Source: Thiothrix unzii (GTDB lineage Bacteria > Pseudomonadota > Gammaproteobacteria > Thiotrichales > Thiotrichaceae). Taken from it: DNA of 64,000 nt. Numbering within the stretch: position 1 is the stretch's first letter; each line of letters starts with the position of its first letter. The notes under the pieces are model-generated. The model was not told the DNA's origin. It saw nothing but the letters and a program-made list of their open reading frames with translations, and did not search any database. The DNA lies in assembly GCF_017901175.1 (NCBI RefSeq), contig NZ_CP072793.1:2480001-2544000 (forward strand), in the 5' to 3' direction. Positions 42,128-51,773 of the stretch are shown here, in pieces. The position numbers were made by a program, and so were the translations under genes.

Positions 42128-43235
42128 CTGATGTTACGCAGTCCGACCTCTCCTCGACTATATTTCAGGTATGAATCAAACACGTCTTGACCTCTACACC
42201 GACTACCTGACCGTGACCTTTGGCTACGCCACAGCAACGGGTTTATCCCAATTATTGGACGGCGAAATTAGCCACGATGCGATCAGTCGTTTTCTTTCGG
42301 GAGATGAGTACACCTCGAAAGACCTGTGGAAACAGGTAAAAAAGACCGTCAGGGAGGTCGAATCAGCCGATGGCATCCTGATCATCGACGATACGGTGCA
42401 AGAAAAGCCCTACATGGACGAAAACGATCTAATTTGTTGGCATTACGACCACTGCAAAGGGCGTAATATCAAGGGAATCAACTTGTTAAACTGTCTATAT
42501 CATAGCAATGGTGCATCCATTCCTGTTGCATTTGAACTGATACGGAAACCGTTCCGTTTCTGTGACATCAATACACGCCAAGAAAAGCGGTGCAGCGATG
42601 TCACCAAAAATGAGCAAATGCGCTCCATGATTGACACCTGCATTCAAAACCAACTGACATTTTCATGGGTGTTGAGCGACATTTGGTTCGCCTCCGCCGA
42701 GAATATGGAACACATCAAGGAGAAACGGCAAAAGGACTTCATTATGGCATTGAAAAGTAACCGATTAGTGGCATTGAGCGAAGTAGACAGCAAGGCAAAA
42801 CGTTACACACGACTCGACCAATTGGTATGGACAGAACAAAAAGCCATCAAGGGCTGGTTGAAGGGGCTAACCTTCCCCGTCAAGCTCGCCCGGCAAGTCT
42901 TTACGAACAAAGACGGCAGCAGCGGCATTTTGTATCTGGTCTGTAGCCGCTTGGCAGCAGAGTGGGACGAAATCACGACAACCTACCAAAAACGGTGGAA
43001 AGTCGAGGTCTTCCATAAATCGCTCAAATCCAATGCTGCCTTTGCGAAATCCCCTGCCCACACCGCTAAAACACAAGCGAATCACTTATTCGCCTCCATC
43101 GTCGCCGTCTTCAAAATGGAGTGTTTGACCATCAGCAAGCATCTTAACCACTTTGCCTTGCGTTCAAAGCTCTACGCCAAGGCAATTCGGGGCGCTTTTG
43201 ATGAGCTACAGGTGCTTAGGGCTGCGTAACATCAG
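42128..43235 (+). mobile_element. Intact YREK-type (IS4-like) insertion sequence
   Basis: 1108 bp. Terminal inverted repeats CTGATGTTACGCAG (42128-42141) and its complement (43222-43235), extended imperfectly inward. Perfect seven-base target duplication TAATGTG at 42121-42127 and 43236-43242. Inserted into the 3' end of the metallo-beta-lactamase-fold gene. Confidence 0.93.
42171..43229 (+). CDS. IS4-type DDE transposase
   Basis: 352 aa. Catalytic Asp in LIIDDTVQEKPY, second Asp in VLSDIWFASAENM, and the Y-(2)-R-(3)-E-(6)-K signature in YQKRWKVEVFHKSLK, which defines IS4-type transposases. It fills the element almost completely; the stop is just inside the right terminal repeat. No frameshift, so presumably active. 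Confidence 0.9.
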   Translation: MNQTRLDLYTDYLTVTFGYATATGLSQLLDGEISHDAISRFLSGDEYTSKDLWKQVKKTVREVESADGILIIDDTVQEKPYMDENDLICWHYDHCKGRNIKGINLLNCLYHSNGASIPVAFELIRKPFRFCDINTRQEKRCSDVTKNEQMRSMIDTCIQNQLTFSWVLSDIWFASAENMEHIKEKRQKDFIMALKSNRLVALSEVDSKAKRYTRLDQLVWTEQKAIKGWLKGLTFPVKLARQVFTNKDGSSGILYLVCSRLAAEWDEITTTYQKRWKVEVFHKSLKSNAAFAKSPAHTAKTQANHLFASIVAVFKMECLTISKHLNHFALRSKLYAKAIRGAFDELQVLRAA

Positions 43236-44169
43236 TAATGTGCTTGCCGAGGGTATCGTCCATGCTGTGCCAGTCGTTGTAGGCTGTCAGTTTTTCAGCA
43301 ATTTTCGGTTTCATTTCGTGCGCTTCCATGTCATCGCGTAAGGCTTTAACACCTTCATAGACTTTGCTCATGTAATCGCCATAAGCCGTGACAATGCTGT
43401 TATCGCCGGTTGCACCGTGACCAGGAACAATGGTTTTCATCCCCATCGCAACAATACGTTCAGCGTTTTTAGCACTGCCGGGGAAGCTGCCTTCGTCCAT
43501 CAGAATCAAACGTTTGTTGCTAATGGTGTCACCGGTAAACAACAATTTATCTTCAACCACTTCAAACATGACTTCGTTGGAAGTGTGTGCTTTACCGTCG
43601 ACCAAATGCGCCTTGACTGTAACGCTGCCGACTTTGATGGCCTGATCTTGGGTTAACACTTCGGTTGGAATGACCAATTCCGTGCCCGCCGTTGCGTTTT
43701 CGGTCATGGTATTCATGGTTTCAATCCAGCTATCGCCTGCGCCATTTTTCGCGTCTTCAATCATACCTGCGCTGGCGTAAAACTTAGCATCCGCATTGGA
43801 CTCTTTCATGGCTTGATTGCCTAACCAATGATCGCCATGAATATGGGTAATAAACACTTTGGTAATCGGTTTATCAGTAACTTTACGGATATGCGCCAAT
43901 ACTGCCCGCCCAATCGCAGCACTGGAACCGGGGTCAATCACCGCCACTTCGCTATCGCCCACGATGAAGCCCGGATTATTGATGAAGCCTTGGTTCTCCT
44001 TGTCGGGCTGCCCTGCGGGGCCGTGAATCACATAAACATGATCCGAGACTTTTTCGGCTTTATAGTTATCCACTATGCCTTGATGAATCGGCTTATCGGC
44101 TGCCCAAGTGTTCAAGCTCAATGCCAGCAGCGCGATACCACCCAGCCAATGCAGTACGGGTTGTTTCAT
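43216..44169 (-). CDS. Secreted metallo-beta-lactamase-fold hydrolase, C-terminus altered by an IS
   Basis: 317 aa with a signal peptide (LLALSLNTWAADK). Zinc motif THIHGDHWLGN (HxHxDH), then HTSNEVMFEV and VPGHGATGD for the later ligands, as in quinoprotein-relay/SoxH-like hydrolases. The last six residues TDVTQP are encoded by the terminal repeat of the IS at 42128-43235; the original end (SLAALEAEQEDF) is stranded at 42083. Loss of 12 residues at the tail may or may not affect activity, since the core is intact. Confidence 0.88.
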   Translation of the reverse strand: MKQPVLHWLGGIALLALSLNTWAADKPIHQGIVDNYKAEKVSDHVYVIHGPAGQPDKENQGFINNPGFIVGDSEVAVIDPGSSAAIGRAVLAHIRKVTDKPITKVFITHIHGDHWLGNQAMKESNADAKFYASAGMIEDAKNGAGDSWIETMNTMTENATAGTELVIPTEVLTQDQAIKVGSVTVKAHLVDGKAHTSNEVMFEVVEDKLLFTGDTISNKRLILMDEGSFPGSAKNAERIVAMGMKTIVPGHGATGDNSIVTAYGDYMSKVYEGVKALRDDMEAHEMKPKIAEKLTAYNDWHSMDDTLGKHITDVTQP

Positions 44170-44243
44170 GTTGGTTCCTCCTCATTCGGTGTTATAAGAC
44201 TGACAGTCTAACTGATGCAGGAGGTCGGGAAAAAATTCCCGTT

Positions 44244-47200
44244 TCATGAAGGCTTTTTCAATTCCTTGCGCATTTCCTCAGGCCAGGTTTTGTACGCATC
44301 CGGTAAACGCTTTTCCTGCTGAAGCTTTTCCAAAATCGCGATGGCCTCTTGTAGCAAAGCATCGTGTTGGTCAGCCACAATTTGTGCCATTTGGTACTTG
44401 CTGCCGACGATACCCAATTGCCACTCCACCACTGCTGGTTCGGCTTTAGCCAAGGGGGTGAATAGTGTGAGTGCCTCCTCAAAAGCTGCCAAGGCTTTGG
44501 CGTTATCTTTCAAAGCGAAATGTGCCGTGCCAATGCGGTTTAAGTTGGTAGCGATTTCCCCACGAAAAGCACTCACGTCGGGCTTTGCTGCCGACAATTG
44601 TTGATTCAGTTCGAGAGCCTGTTGGTAAGCTTGTAACGCTGCCCGGTTATCGTTTTGCAACTGCTGGGTTTCACCCAAACGCCCGTAATTGAGGTACAAA
44701 GCAGTTTTTTGTTCGAGGTTATCCGGCTCAAGGTCAACCAGACGCTTTTGCACTGGAATCACTGCCGCCAACAACCCGCTAAGTGCCTTGTTATCGTCAG
44801 ATGCTTGGTAAAATTCGCGCAAGGTTTCGCCAGTCGTTACAAAATCTCGCTGCCACTGCTGGTTATCTGGGTCGAGTTTTGCCAAGGTTTGGGTGATTGC
44901 CCAAGCTTCCTGCTGGGCTTTCAACGCCGCTGGCTGATCGGCTTTGGCACTGTAGGCCGTTGCTAAACGTTCCAGCAAAATGGAGCGGTCACGTTGCCAC
45001 TCACGGTTGTGGGGGTCACGTTGGGTCAGTTGCTGGCTGAGCGTATCCGCACGTTGCAATAAGGGCAAAACCGCTGCGTCATTGCCTAACGCGCCTTCGA
45101 CCAAAGCCATATTGCTCACGCTCACGAACAAATCACGCTGCCACAAGCGGTTATCGGGTGCAGTTCCCACTAATGTTTCACGCAATGCCAGTGCCTCTTG
45201 ATGCACTTGACGAGCAGCCGTTACATCACCTTGGATGCGGTACAATTCACCCGCCTCGCTCAACGCAACGGCAAGATCACGTTGCAACACCGTGTCAGTC
45301 GGCGTTTGTTGGTGGAGTTGCCTCTGCAAACTGACAGATTCTTGCACTGTTTTCAGAGCTTGCTCAAGGTCTTTTTCGGCCTGTACTTTACCGAGGCTGA
45401 GCAAGCTGGATGCCAGCAATTCTGAGGCACGCCCTTTGTCTGGCTGCTTGTCGTGCCAAGTACGGCTGGCTGTCACCGCCGTTTGATAAACCTTGAGGGC
45501 TTCGGCGTTGCGCTCCTGCAAGAACAAAATATCGCCTTCACCCAGCAACGCAGTGATGTAAACCGCAGGCTCCAGCGTTTGGCTGACGTTTTGCTGCAAT
45601 TGTTGCCACGCTTGCAATGCCTGTGAGGTGTTGCCTTGTTTCTGCGCCAATAACGCCAGATTTTGCCATGCGGTGAAATTATCCGGCTGACGCTGGGTCA
45701 CTTCCTGATAACGCGCCGTCGCTTTGGGGTAATCCAGCTTTAATTCGCTGATTTCCGCCAGCGCAAACGCCCGTTGCGCCAGTTGTTGGTCTGCCAGTTT
45801 TTGGTCGCGGGCGTAAACCCTTTCCAGCAAGGTTTCCGCCACATCCAAATGCCCTGCTTGCAAGGCTTTGCGGGCTTGTTGAGCGAGTTCGTCGGTAGCC
45901 GCATAACTGCCCAAACGCGCTTGCAAGGCAACATAGGTTTGCGCAAGTTGGCTAAACGCTTCGGTACGACTGGCTAAATCCACGTTTTTATCCGCCAAGT
46001 TTTTCAGCAGCGCATCGGCTTGTTGCTTGTCCAGTTGCAGCTTGTCTTGCAGTTGCTTGACTGCCTGCTCATCCGCCCCGTAAAAGTTGGTGACGTACTG
46101 GATGGTGACGTTGCCTTGCACCTGCGTGACGATGGCACTTTGATCGCCAGAGGTTTTGAGTTCCTCCGTTAGCGGTGCGGTTTGCGCGGGGTTTTGCTCA
46201 GTTTGTTGCAATACCTGCCCATTCGCGGTGGTAATTTGCTGCACACTGGCTTTGCCCTCAATGCCTGCTAACGTCGGGCTTTGCTTAGTCGCAGGCGCGT
46301 CGGTAGCTGATGCGAGACTTTGTTGAGCCTGCACAATGCGCTCACGATCAATCACCAAATCCGCCTGCCACGCGCTGTTGTTGGGGTCAAGTTTCACCAA
46401 CTGCTCAGTAATCAGCAAACTGTCCTGAAAATGTTGCACCGCTGCCTGCTTATCACCCAAAACAAGGGACACTTCGCCCAATTTACTAACAATTACCCCT
46501 AAACTGCGCTGCCAATCGGTGCGGGTTGGGGAGGCTGCGCTAAGTTTTTTGCCAATCACCAAGGCTTGTTGGAATACCTCAAGCGCGGCGGTTGGATTGT
46601 TTGCTGCTTGCTGCGCCTTGCCCAGATGATCAAGCACCACCAACACATCGTGCTGACGCTCAAGGTTGTCAGGTTCGCCAGCCACCAAGACTTGCGCAAT
46701 TTTCAATGCTTTGTTGTAACTGTCGATAGCGGCAGGCGCATTGCCTTGCTCACGTTGCACATCCGCTACCGCACTGTAAACCGGGAGCAATTCACGTTGC
46801 CACTGGCTGTTATTCGGCTCGGCTTGTGCCAATTTCTCAATCAGTGCAACGCTGTGCTGGTAAGCAGTTTGTGCCGCAGGCATATCGCCATTGGCACGCT
46901 GAATATACCCGCTATAGAGATAACTCTGTGCGAGGCTGTGTTGCCACGCGCTATTTTGCGGGGACTCAGCAAGCAATTGTTGCGCGGTTTGTTGGGCAAG
47001 TTGGTAATTAGCCAATGCGCCCGTGGAATCACCTGACGAACCCAAGACTTTGCCCTCATGCAACAGGGCATTCAAGTAGTCGGCAGGCTCGTTACTGATG
47101 CTGGTTTGCTTGCGCACTTGTTGCCACGCGCTCACTGCCAGCGTTATATCCCCCACCCGTTCAGCCAGCAGGGCAAGTTCCGCCCAAGCTTGCCGATTAT

Positions 47201-47858
47201 CAGGCTGTAATGTTACCGCTTGCTGATAACGCTCAATGGATTTACTGTTTTCCAGCTTCAAGGCACTGAGTTGCGCCAATAATAAAGTGTGCTGTCCAAG
47301 GCGTTTATCGGCTTGTTGTTGATTGCGCTGGTAAGCCGCTTCCAAGAGCTTTTCAGCCTTATCCAAATCACCAGTTTGCAAAGCAGCTTGAGCTTGATGA
47401 CTCAGCGCATCTGCGGTATCAACCTCGCCTAATGCGTGTTGCAAGTCTGCGTATTTTCGGGCGAGACGTTCAAATTCTTGGGTACGGCTATTCACCGCCA
47501 CGTCTTTGTCAGCAAGGTTTTTTAGCAGGGCTTCGGCGGCTTGTTTGGAAAGCTTGAGGTCGTCTTGCAGGTGTTTGACTTCTTCGGCATTTGCACCGTA
47601 AAAGTTGGTGACGTATTGGACGCTGGCATCGCCGCTGACTTGATTGATGATGGGGCTTTGGTCGCCATTCGTGCCAGCTTCTTTGGCAGGTACATCGGCG
47701 GCGGAATGTTCATCCTTGTATTGGATGTTGACGCTGCCGGTTACGTCGCTAACTACGGCACTTTGACTGCCAGTGGTGTGTGCGGGGGGAGCAGCAGGCT
47801 CTTTTTCCCCGCACGCGACAAGCAGCAATACCGTGCTGCATAACAAAACAACACGCAT
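44244..47858 (-). CDS. Internally duplicated TPR lipoprotein with GDQSP motifs
   Basis: 1204 aa. Lipobox LLVAC at residues 12-16. Two long halves (about 60-560 and 575-1200) start with the same sequence: GDQSPIINQVSGDASVQYVT (about 65-84) and GDQSAIVTQVQGNVTIQYVT (about 583-602), each followed by NFYGA, a helical stretch (AEALLKNLADKDV / ADALLKNLADKNV) and many TPR-like repeats (for example NSAWQHSLAQSYLYSGYIQ). A third motif copy, TGSQSAVVSDVTGSVNIQY, lies at about 29-47. TPR arrays mediate protein interaction. Likely anchored in the membrane as a scaffold; no enzyme domain is seen. The gene follows a small membrane protein bearing the same motif. Confidence 0.8.
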   Translation of the reverse strand: MRVVLLCSTVLLLVACGEKEPAAPPAHTTGSQSAVVSDVTGSVNIQYKDEHSAADVPAKEAGTNGDQSPIINQVSGDASVQYVTNFYGANAEEVKHLQDDLKLSKQAAEALLKNLADKDVAVNSRTQEFERLARKYADLQHALGEVDTADALSHQAQAALQTGDLDKAEKLLEAAYQRNQQQADKRLGQHTLLLAQLSALKLENSKSIERYQQAVTLQPDNRQAWAELALLAERVGDITLAVSAWQQVRKQTSISNEPADYLNALLHEGKVLGSSGDSTGALANYQLAQQTAQQLLAESPQNSAWQHSLAQSYLYSGYIQRANGDMPAAQTAYQHSVALIEKLAQAEPNNSQWQRELLPVYSAVADVQREQGNAPAAIDSYNKALKIAQVLVAGEPDNLERQHDVLVVLDHLGKAQQAANNPTAALEVFQQALVIGKKLSAASPTRTDWQRSLGVIVSKLGEVSLVLGDKQAAVQHFQDSLLITEQLVKLDPNNSAWQADLVIDRERIVQAQQSLASATDAPATKQSPTLAGIEGKASVQQITTANGQVLQQTEQNPAQTAPLTEELKTSGDQSAIVTQVQGNVTIQYVTNFYGADEQAVKQLQDKLQLDKQQADALLKNLADKNVDLASRTEAFSQLAQTYVALQARLGSYAATDELAQQARKALQAGHLDVAETLLERVYARDQKLADQQLAQRAFALAEISELKLDYPKATARYQEVTQRQPDNFTAWQNLALLAQKQGNTSQALQAWQQLQQNVSQTLEPAVYITALLGEGDILFLQERNAEALKVYQTAVTASRTWHDKQPDKGRASELLASSLLSLGKVQAEKDLEQALKTVQESVSLQRQLHQQTPTDTVLQRDLAVALSEAGELYRIQGDVTAARQVHQEALALRETLVGTAPDNRLWQRDLFVSVSNMALVEGALGNDAAVLPLLQRADTLSQQLTQRDPHNREWQRDRSILLERLATAYSAKADQPAALKAQQEAWAITQTLAKLDPDNQQWQRDFVTTGETLREFYQASDDNKALSGLLAAVIPVQKRLVDLEPDNLEQKTALYLNYGRLGETQQLQNDNRAALQAYQQALELNQQLSAAKPDVSAFRGEIATNLNRIGTAHFALKDNAKALAAFEEALTLFTPLAKAEPAVVEWQLGIVGSKYQMAQIVADQHDALLQEAIAILEKLQQEKRLPDAYKTWPEEMRKELKKPS

Positions 47859-47878
47859 ATTACTTACCCCTGATTGAG

Positions 47879-48217
47879 TTATTGTTTAACAGGTGGCGCA
47901 CCAAAATTGATATTCACGTCCCCTTGGCTACCACTAACAACGGGGCTTTGGTCGCCTGTAGTCAAGGGTGCGGCGGCGGCACTACTGGCTGGCGCAGGCG
48001 GTGCATTCACAATGCTGTAGGCAAACCCACCCACAATAATCAGCACCCCAAGGATAAACACAAAATTCATCCCCTTGTGGAGTATGCGTTCATTGGTCGC
48101 GCTTAAATCTTTGCTTCCCATGAACATTTTCAGTAAGCCAACCAACACAAATAGTACAAAGCCAGCCAGCACCATCGGGTGTTTGAGATGCTCCAGCCAA
48201 TCACCTAAATTATCCAT
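47879..48217 (-). CDS. Small two-helix membrane protein with a GDQSP motif
   Basis: 112 aa. Two membrane helices (VLAGFVLFVLVGLLKMFMG, VFILGVLIIVGGFAYSIV) and a C-terminal tail containing TTGDQSPVVSGSQGDVNINF. The tail motif matches that in the large TPR lipoprotein encoded 20 bp downstream, so the two products likely act together. No family recognised. Confidence 0.75.
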   Translation of the reverse strand: MDNLGDWLEHLKHPMVLAGFVLFVLVGLLKMFMGSKDLSATNERILHKGMNFVFILGVLIIVGGFAYSIVNAPPAPASSAAAAPLTTGDQSPVVSGSQGDVNINFGAPPVKQ

Positions 48218-48340
48218 ACGAACCCTCGCATTACGGTATTGTTATCGACGTTGAAAGTTTAGCACACGCTGGCAATCACTCTAGGGTGGCATGACGATCG
48301 GATTGATGACATTAAGCAAATAGCCGATTGCCGGAATTAG

Positions 48341-48368
48341 CTGACTTTTTCGTAAGTTTGTCTACAAT
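48341..48368 (+). promoter_or_regulatory. Possible promoter of the polysaccharide operon
   Basis: CTGACT (48341-48346), 16-bp spacer, TACAAT (48363-48368), 43 bp before the rfbA start. Weak match to sigma-70 -35, good -10. Confidence 0.4.
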
Positions 48369-48410
48369 TGGTAACTTCACAAGCCAACACAGCAAAGAAA
48401 GTAACCAATC

Positions 48411-49292
48411 ATGCAAAATAACCAGAACCGTAAAGGCATTATCCTCGCTGGTGGTAGCGGCACACGCCTGTACCCCCTGACTCGCGCAGTCAGTAAGCAA
48501 TTGATGCCCATCTACGACAAGCCCATGATTTATTACCCACTAACGGTACTCATGCTGGCTGGTATCCGTGACATTTTAATCATTACCACCCCAGAAGATG
48601 CGCCGCAATTCCAGCATTTGTTGGGCGACGGTTCGCATTGGGGCATTAACATTCAATACGCGGTGCAACCCAAGCCGGAAGGATTAGCCCAAGCCTTTTT
48701 AATCGGCGCGGAATTTGTCGGCAATGCGCCCTGCACCTTGATTCTCGGCGACAATATTTACTACGGTGAAGGGCTTTCCTCGCGCCTGCAAGCCGTTGCC
48801 CAACAAACCAGCGGTGCAACGGTATTCGCGTATTACGTGCGTGACCCGGAACGTTACGGCGTGGTGGAATTTGACGCACACGGTAAAGCCTTAACCATTG
48901 AAGAAAAGCCAGCAGAACCCCGTTCTAATTACGCGGTCACTGGCTTGTATTTCTACGACAATAATGTGGTGGCAATGGCGCGTGAAGTGCGTCCGTCCCC
49001 GCGCGGTGAGTTGGAAATTACCACACTCAATCAAATGTACCTCACCAGTGGGCAATTACAGGTGGAAATGCTCAAACGCGGCACCGCATGGCTGGATACT
49101 GGCACGCACGCTTCGTTGCTGGATGCCTCCAATTACATTCGCGTGATTGAGGAACGTCAGGGTTTGAAGATTGCCTGCCCCGAAGAAGTGGCCTGGCGCA
49201 TGGGCTATATTGATGCCGCACAATTGCTGCGTTTAGCCGAACCGTTGATGAAAAGCGGTTATGGACTCTATTTGACGGGGTTACTAACATGA
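48411..49292 (+). CDS. rfbA: Glucose-1-phosphate thymidylyltransferase
   Basis: 293 aa. Nucleotide-binding motif [20 protein letters not shown] and [14 protein letters not shown] are family signatures. It makes dTDP-glucose from glucose 1-phosphate and dTTP, the first step of dTDP-L-rhamnose synthesis. Opens an operon in the order rfbA-C-D-B; stop overlaps rfbC (ATGA). Confidence 0.96.
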   Translation: MQNNQNRKGIILAGGSGTRLYPLTRAVSKQLMPIYDKPMIYYPLTVLMLAGIRDILIITTPEDAPQFQHLLGDGSHWGINIQYAVQPKPEGLAQAFLIGAEFVGNAPCTLILGDNIYYGEGLSSRLQAVAQQTSGATVFAYYVRDPERYGVVEFDAHGKALTIEEKPAEPRSNYAVTGLYFYDNNVVAMAREVRPSPRGELEITTLNQMYLTSGQLQVEMLKRGTAWLDTGTHASLLDASNYIRVIEERQGLKIACPEEVAWRMGYIDAAQLLRLAEPLMKSGYGLYLTGLLT

Positions 49293-49837
49293 AAATTATC
49301 ACTACTCGCATCCCCGATGTGAAAATCATTGAACCGGCGGTGTTTGGTGATCCGCGTGGCTTTTTTATGGAAAGCTGGCATTCGCAAAAATTTGCTGAAC
49401 TCGGTCTGGATTTGCACTTTGTGCAAGACAATCACAGCCGTTCACGCCAAGGTATTTTACGTGGCCTGCATTACCAAATGCAGCAAACCCAAGGCAAACT
49501 GGTGCGCGTTACCAGCGGGTGCGTGTTTGATGTGGCTGTGGATGTACGCCGCAGTTCCCCCAGTTTCGGGCAATGGGTAGGGGTGGAATTATCCGATGAA
49601 AATCACCGGATGTTGTGGGTTCCGCCCGGCTTTGCGCACGGCTTTTATGTGATGAGCGAGTCCGCTGATTTCTTGTATAAATGCACCGACTTTTATAATC
49701 CCACTCACGAAACTTGCATCCGTTGGAATGACCCGACGCTGGCGATTGATTGGCCTTTAGTCGATGGGCAAGCCCCGCTGGTATCCGCTAAAGATGCTGA
49801 AGGCAGGCTGTGGCAGGACGCGGAGACTTTTGCATGA
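49289..49837 (+). CDS. rfbC: dTDP-4-dehydrorhamnose 3,5-epimerase
   Basis: 182 aa, usual length. RmlC cupin motifs: [31 protein letters not shown] and [13 protein letters not shown] (catalytic His and Tyr region). It epimerises dTDP-4-keto-6-deoxyglucose. Start and stop overlap the neighbours. Confidence 0.96.
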   Translation: MKIITTRIPDVKIIEPAVFGDPRGFFMESWHSQKFAELGLDLHFVQDNHSRSRQGILRGLHYQMQQTQGKLVRVTSGCVFDVAVDVRRSSPSFGQWVGVELSDENHRMLWVPPGFAHGFYVMSESADFLYKCTDFYNPTHETCIRWNDPTLAIDWPLVDGQAPLVSAKDAEGRLWQDAETFA

Positions 49838-50709
49838 AAATCTTACTGACAGGTGCAAACGGGCAACTGGGTTCGGAATTGCAAGCCACCTGCCCTGCAC
49901 ACATAACGCTAATTGCCACGGATTACAGCAGCTTGGACATTACCCAAACTGCGCAAATTCAAGCCGCACTGGATCAGCATCAACCCAGCGTCATTATTAA
50001 CGCGGCGGCTTACACCGCAGTGGATAAAGCCGAAACTGACGTGGAACGCGCTTACGCCATCAACCATCACGCCGCAGCGCACTTAGCGCAAGCTGCACAG
50101 CAACGCGGGTTGTATTTGCTGCACGTTTCCACCGATTTTGTGTTTGACGGGCAGCAAAGCACCCCATATATGCCCACCGATGTCGCGCAACCGTTAGGGA
50201 TTTACGGCGCAAGTAAACTCGCAGGCGATAACGCGGTGCAACAGATTTGCCCAACGGCAGCGATTGTGCGGACTTCTTGGCTGTATTCGGCTTACGGGAA
50301 TAATTTCGTCAAAACCATGCTGCGCTTAATGGCAGAGCGCGAATCACTGGGCGTAGTCGCGGATCAAATCGGCACACCCACCTGGACACGCACCTTGAGT
50401 GATACGCTATGGTCATTCGTCGTACAAAAACCGCAGGGTATCTTTCATTGCTCGGATAACGGGGTGGCAAGCTGGTACGATTTCGCCATTGCCATTCAGG
50501 AAGAAGCACTTGCCTTGGGGTTACTCAGCAAGGCAATCCCGGTCAAACCGTTGCGTACAGAGGAATACCCTACCCCTGCACGCCGTCCGGCTTATAGCGT
50601 GATGGATAAACGCGCAACAGAAACCCTTATGGATTGCACCTTCGCACACTGGCGGTCACGCCTGCGGGAGATGCTGATCCAATTACAACAACAGGCTATC
50701 TTGAAATGA
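49834..50709 (+). CDS. rfbD: dTDP-4-dehydrorhamnose reductase
   Basis: 291 aa from the ATG at 49834 overlapping the rfbC stop; an earlier start at 49810 would overlap more. [16 protein letters not shown] is the NADP-binding motif, and YGASKLAGDNAV carries the YxxxK catalytic pair. It performs the last step to dTDP-L-rhamnose. Confidence 0.95.
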   Translation: MKILLTGANGQLGSELQATCPAHITLIATDYSSLDITQTAQIQAALDQHQPSVIINAAAYTAVDKAETDVERAYAINHHAAAHLAQAAQQRGLYLLHVSTDFVFDGQQSTPYMPTDVAQPLGIYGASKLAGDNAVQQICPTAAIVRTSWLYSAYGNNFVKTMLRLMAERESLGVVADQIGTPTWTRTLSDTLWSFVVQKPQGIFHCSDNGVASWYDFAIAIQEEALALGLLSKAIPVKPLRTEEYPTPARRPAYSVMDKRATETLMDCTFAHWRSRLREMLIQLQQQAILK

Positions 50710-51773
50710 CAACAACTTACCAACCTAAACAGCTTTTGGTAACGGGCGGCGCGGGCTTTATCGGCACAAACTTTGTGCATTACTGGCTGGCAAGCTACCC
50801 CGACACCCGCATTGTGGTGCTGGACGCGCTCACTTACGCCGGACGTTACGAAAACCTGCAAATCCTTGAAGGGCAAACCAATTTCCGTTTTGTACACGGT
50901 GATATTCTGGATCAACCGCTGGTTGAGCAGTTATTACGTGAAGAAAACATCGACACCATCGTGCATTTCGCGGCGGAATCCCATGTTGACCGCTCGATTT
51001 ACGGCCCCGATGCATTTTTACGCACCAACATTGATGGCACGCACAGCTTGCTGAAAGCCGCGAAAATCGTGTGGCTGGATGAAAAACCGGGGTTTGCGCA
51101 CCGTTTCCACCACGTTTCCACCGACGAAGTGTACGGCACGCTCTCCGCGACTGATCCGGCGTTTACCGAAACCACACCGTATGCACCGAACTCGCCGTAT
51201 GCTGCGAGTAAAGCTTCATCGGATCATATTGTGCGTGCTTATCAGCATACTTACGGGCTGCAAACCACTACCAGCAATTGCTCCAACAATTACGGGCCTT
51301 ACCAGTACCCGGAAAAATTGATTCCGTTAGCGATTTCGCGCTTGTTGCAAGGCCAAGCTGTGCCAATTTACGGCGATGGGCAACAAATTCGCGACTGGTT
51401 ATACGTGGATGACCACAACCGGGGCATTGATCTGATTATGCGCAACGGGCGCATCGGTGAAACCTACAATATTGGCGGCAATAATGAACAGGCCAATTTA
51501 AGCCTGATCCATGAATTGTGCGATTTATTGGATGCGCGTTTCCCAGATTCCCCGCACGTGCCGCACCGTCAACACATTACTTACGTGCAAGACCGCCCAG
51601 GACACGACCGCCGTTACGCCATCGACAACAGCAAGATTTGCCGCGAGCTGGGCTATGTGCCATCGGAAACCTTCCAAAGTGGTTTGGCAAAAACCTTGGA
51701 TTGGTATCTGGATCGCCCTGAGTTTTGGCAAGACGGTGTTTCCCTGTTTGGCTCACACGGGGAAAAAGCCTGA
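50706..51773 (+). CDS. rfbB: dTDP-glucose 4,6-dehydratase
   Basis: 355 aa from the ATG at 50706. LLVTGGAGFIGTNFVHYW binds NAD; YAASKASSDHIVRAY carries the catalytic Tyr/Lys; STDEVYG is diagnostic. Completes the four-gene rhamnose set. Overlaps neighbours at both ends. Confidence 0.96.
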   Translation: MTTTYQPKQLLVTGGAGFIGTNFVHYWLASYPDTRIVVLDALTYAGRYENLQILEGQTNFRFVHGDILDQPLVEQLLREENIDTIVHFAAESHVDRSIYGPDAFLRTNIDGTHSLLKAAKIVWLDEKPGFAHRFHHVSTDEVYGTLSATDPAFTETTPYAPNSPYAASKASSDHIVRAYQHTYGLQTTTSNCSNNYGPYQYPEKLIPLAISRLLQGQAVPIYGDGQQIRDWLYVDDHNRGIDLIMRNGRIGETYNIGGNNEQANLSLIHELCDLLDARFPDSPHVPHRQHITYVQDRPGHDRRYAIDNSKICRELGYVPSETFQSGLAKTLDWYLDRPEFWQDGVSLFGSHGEKA

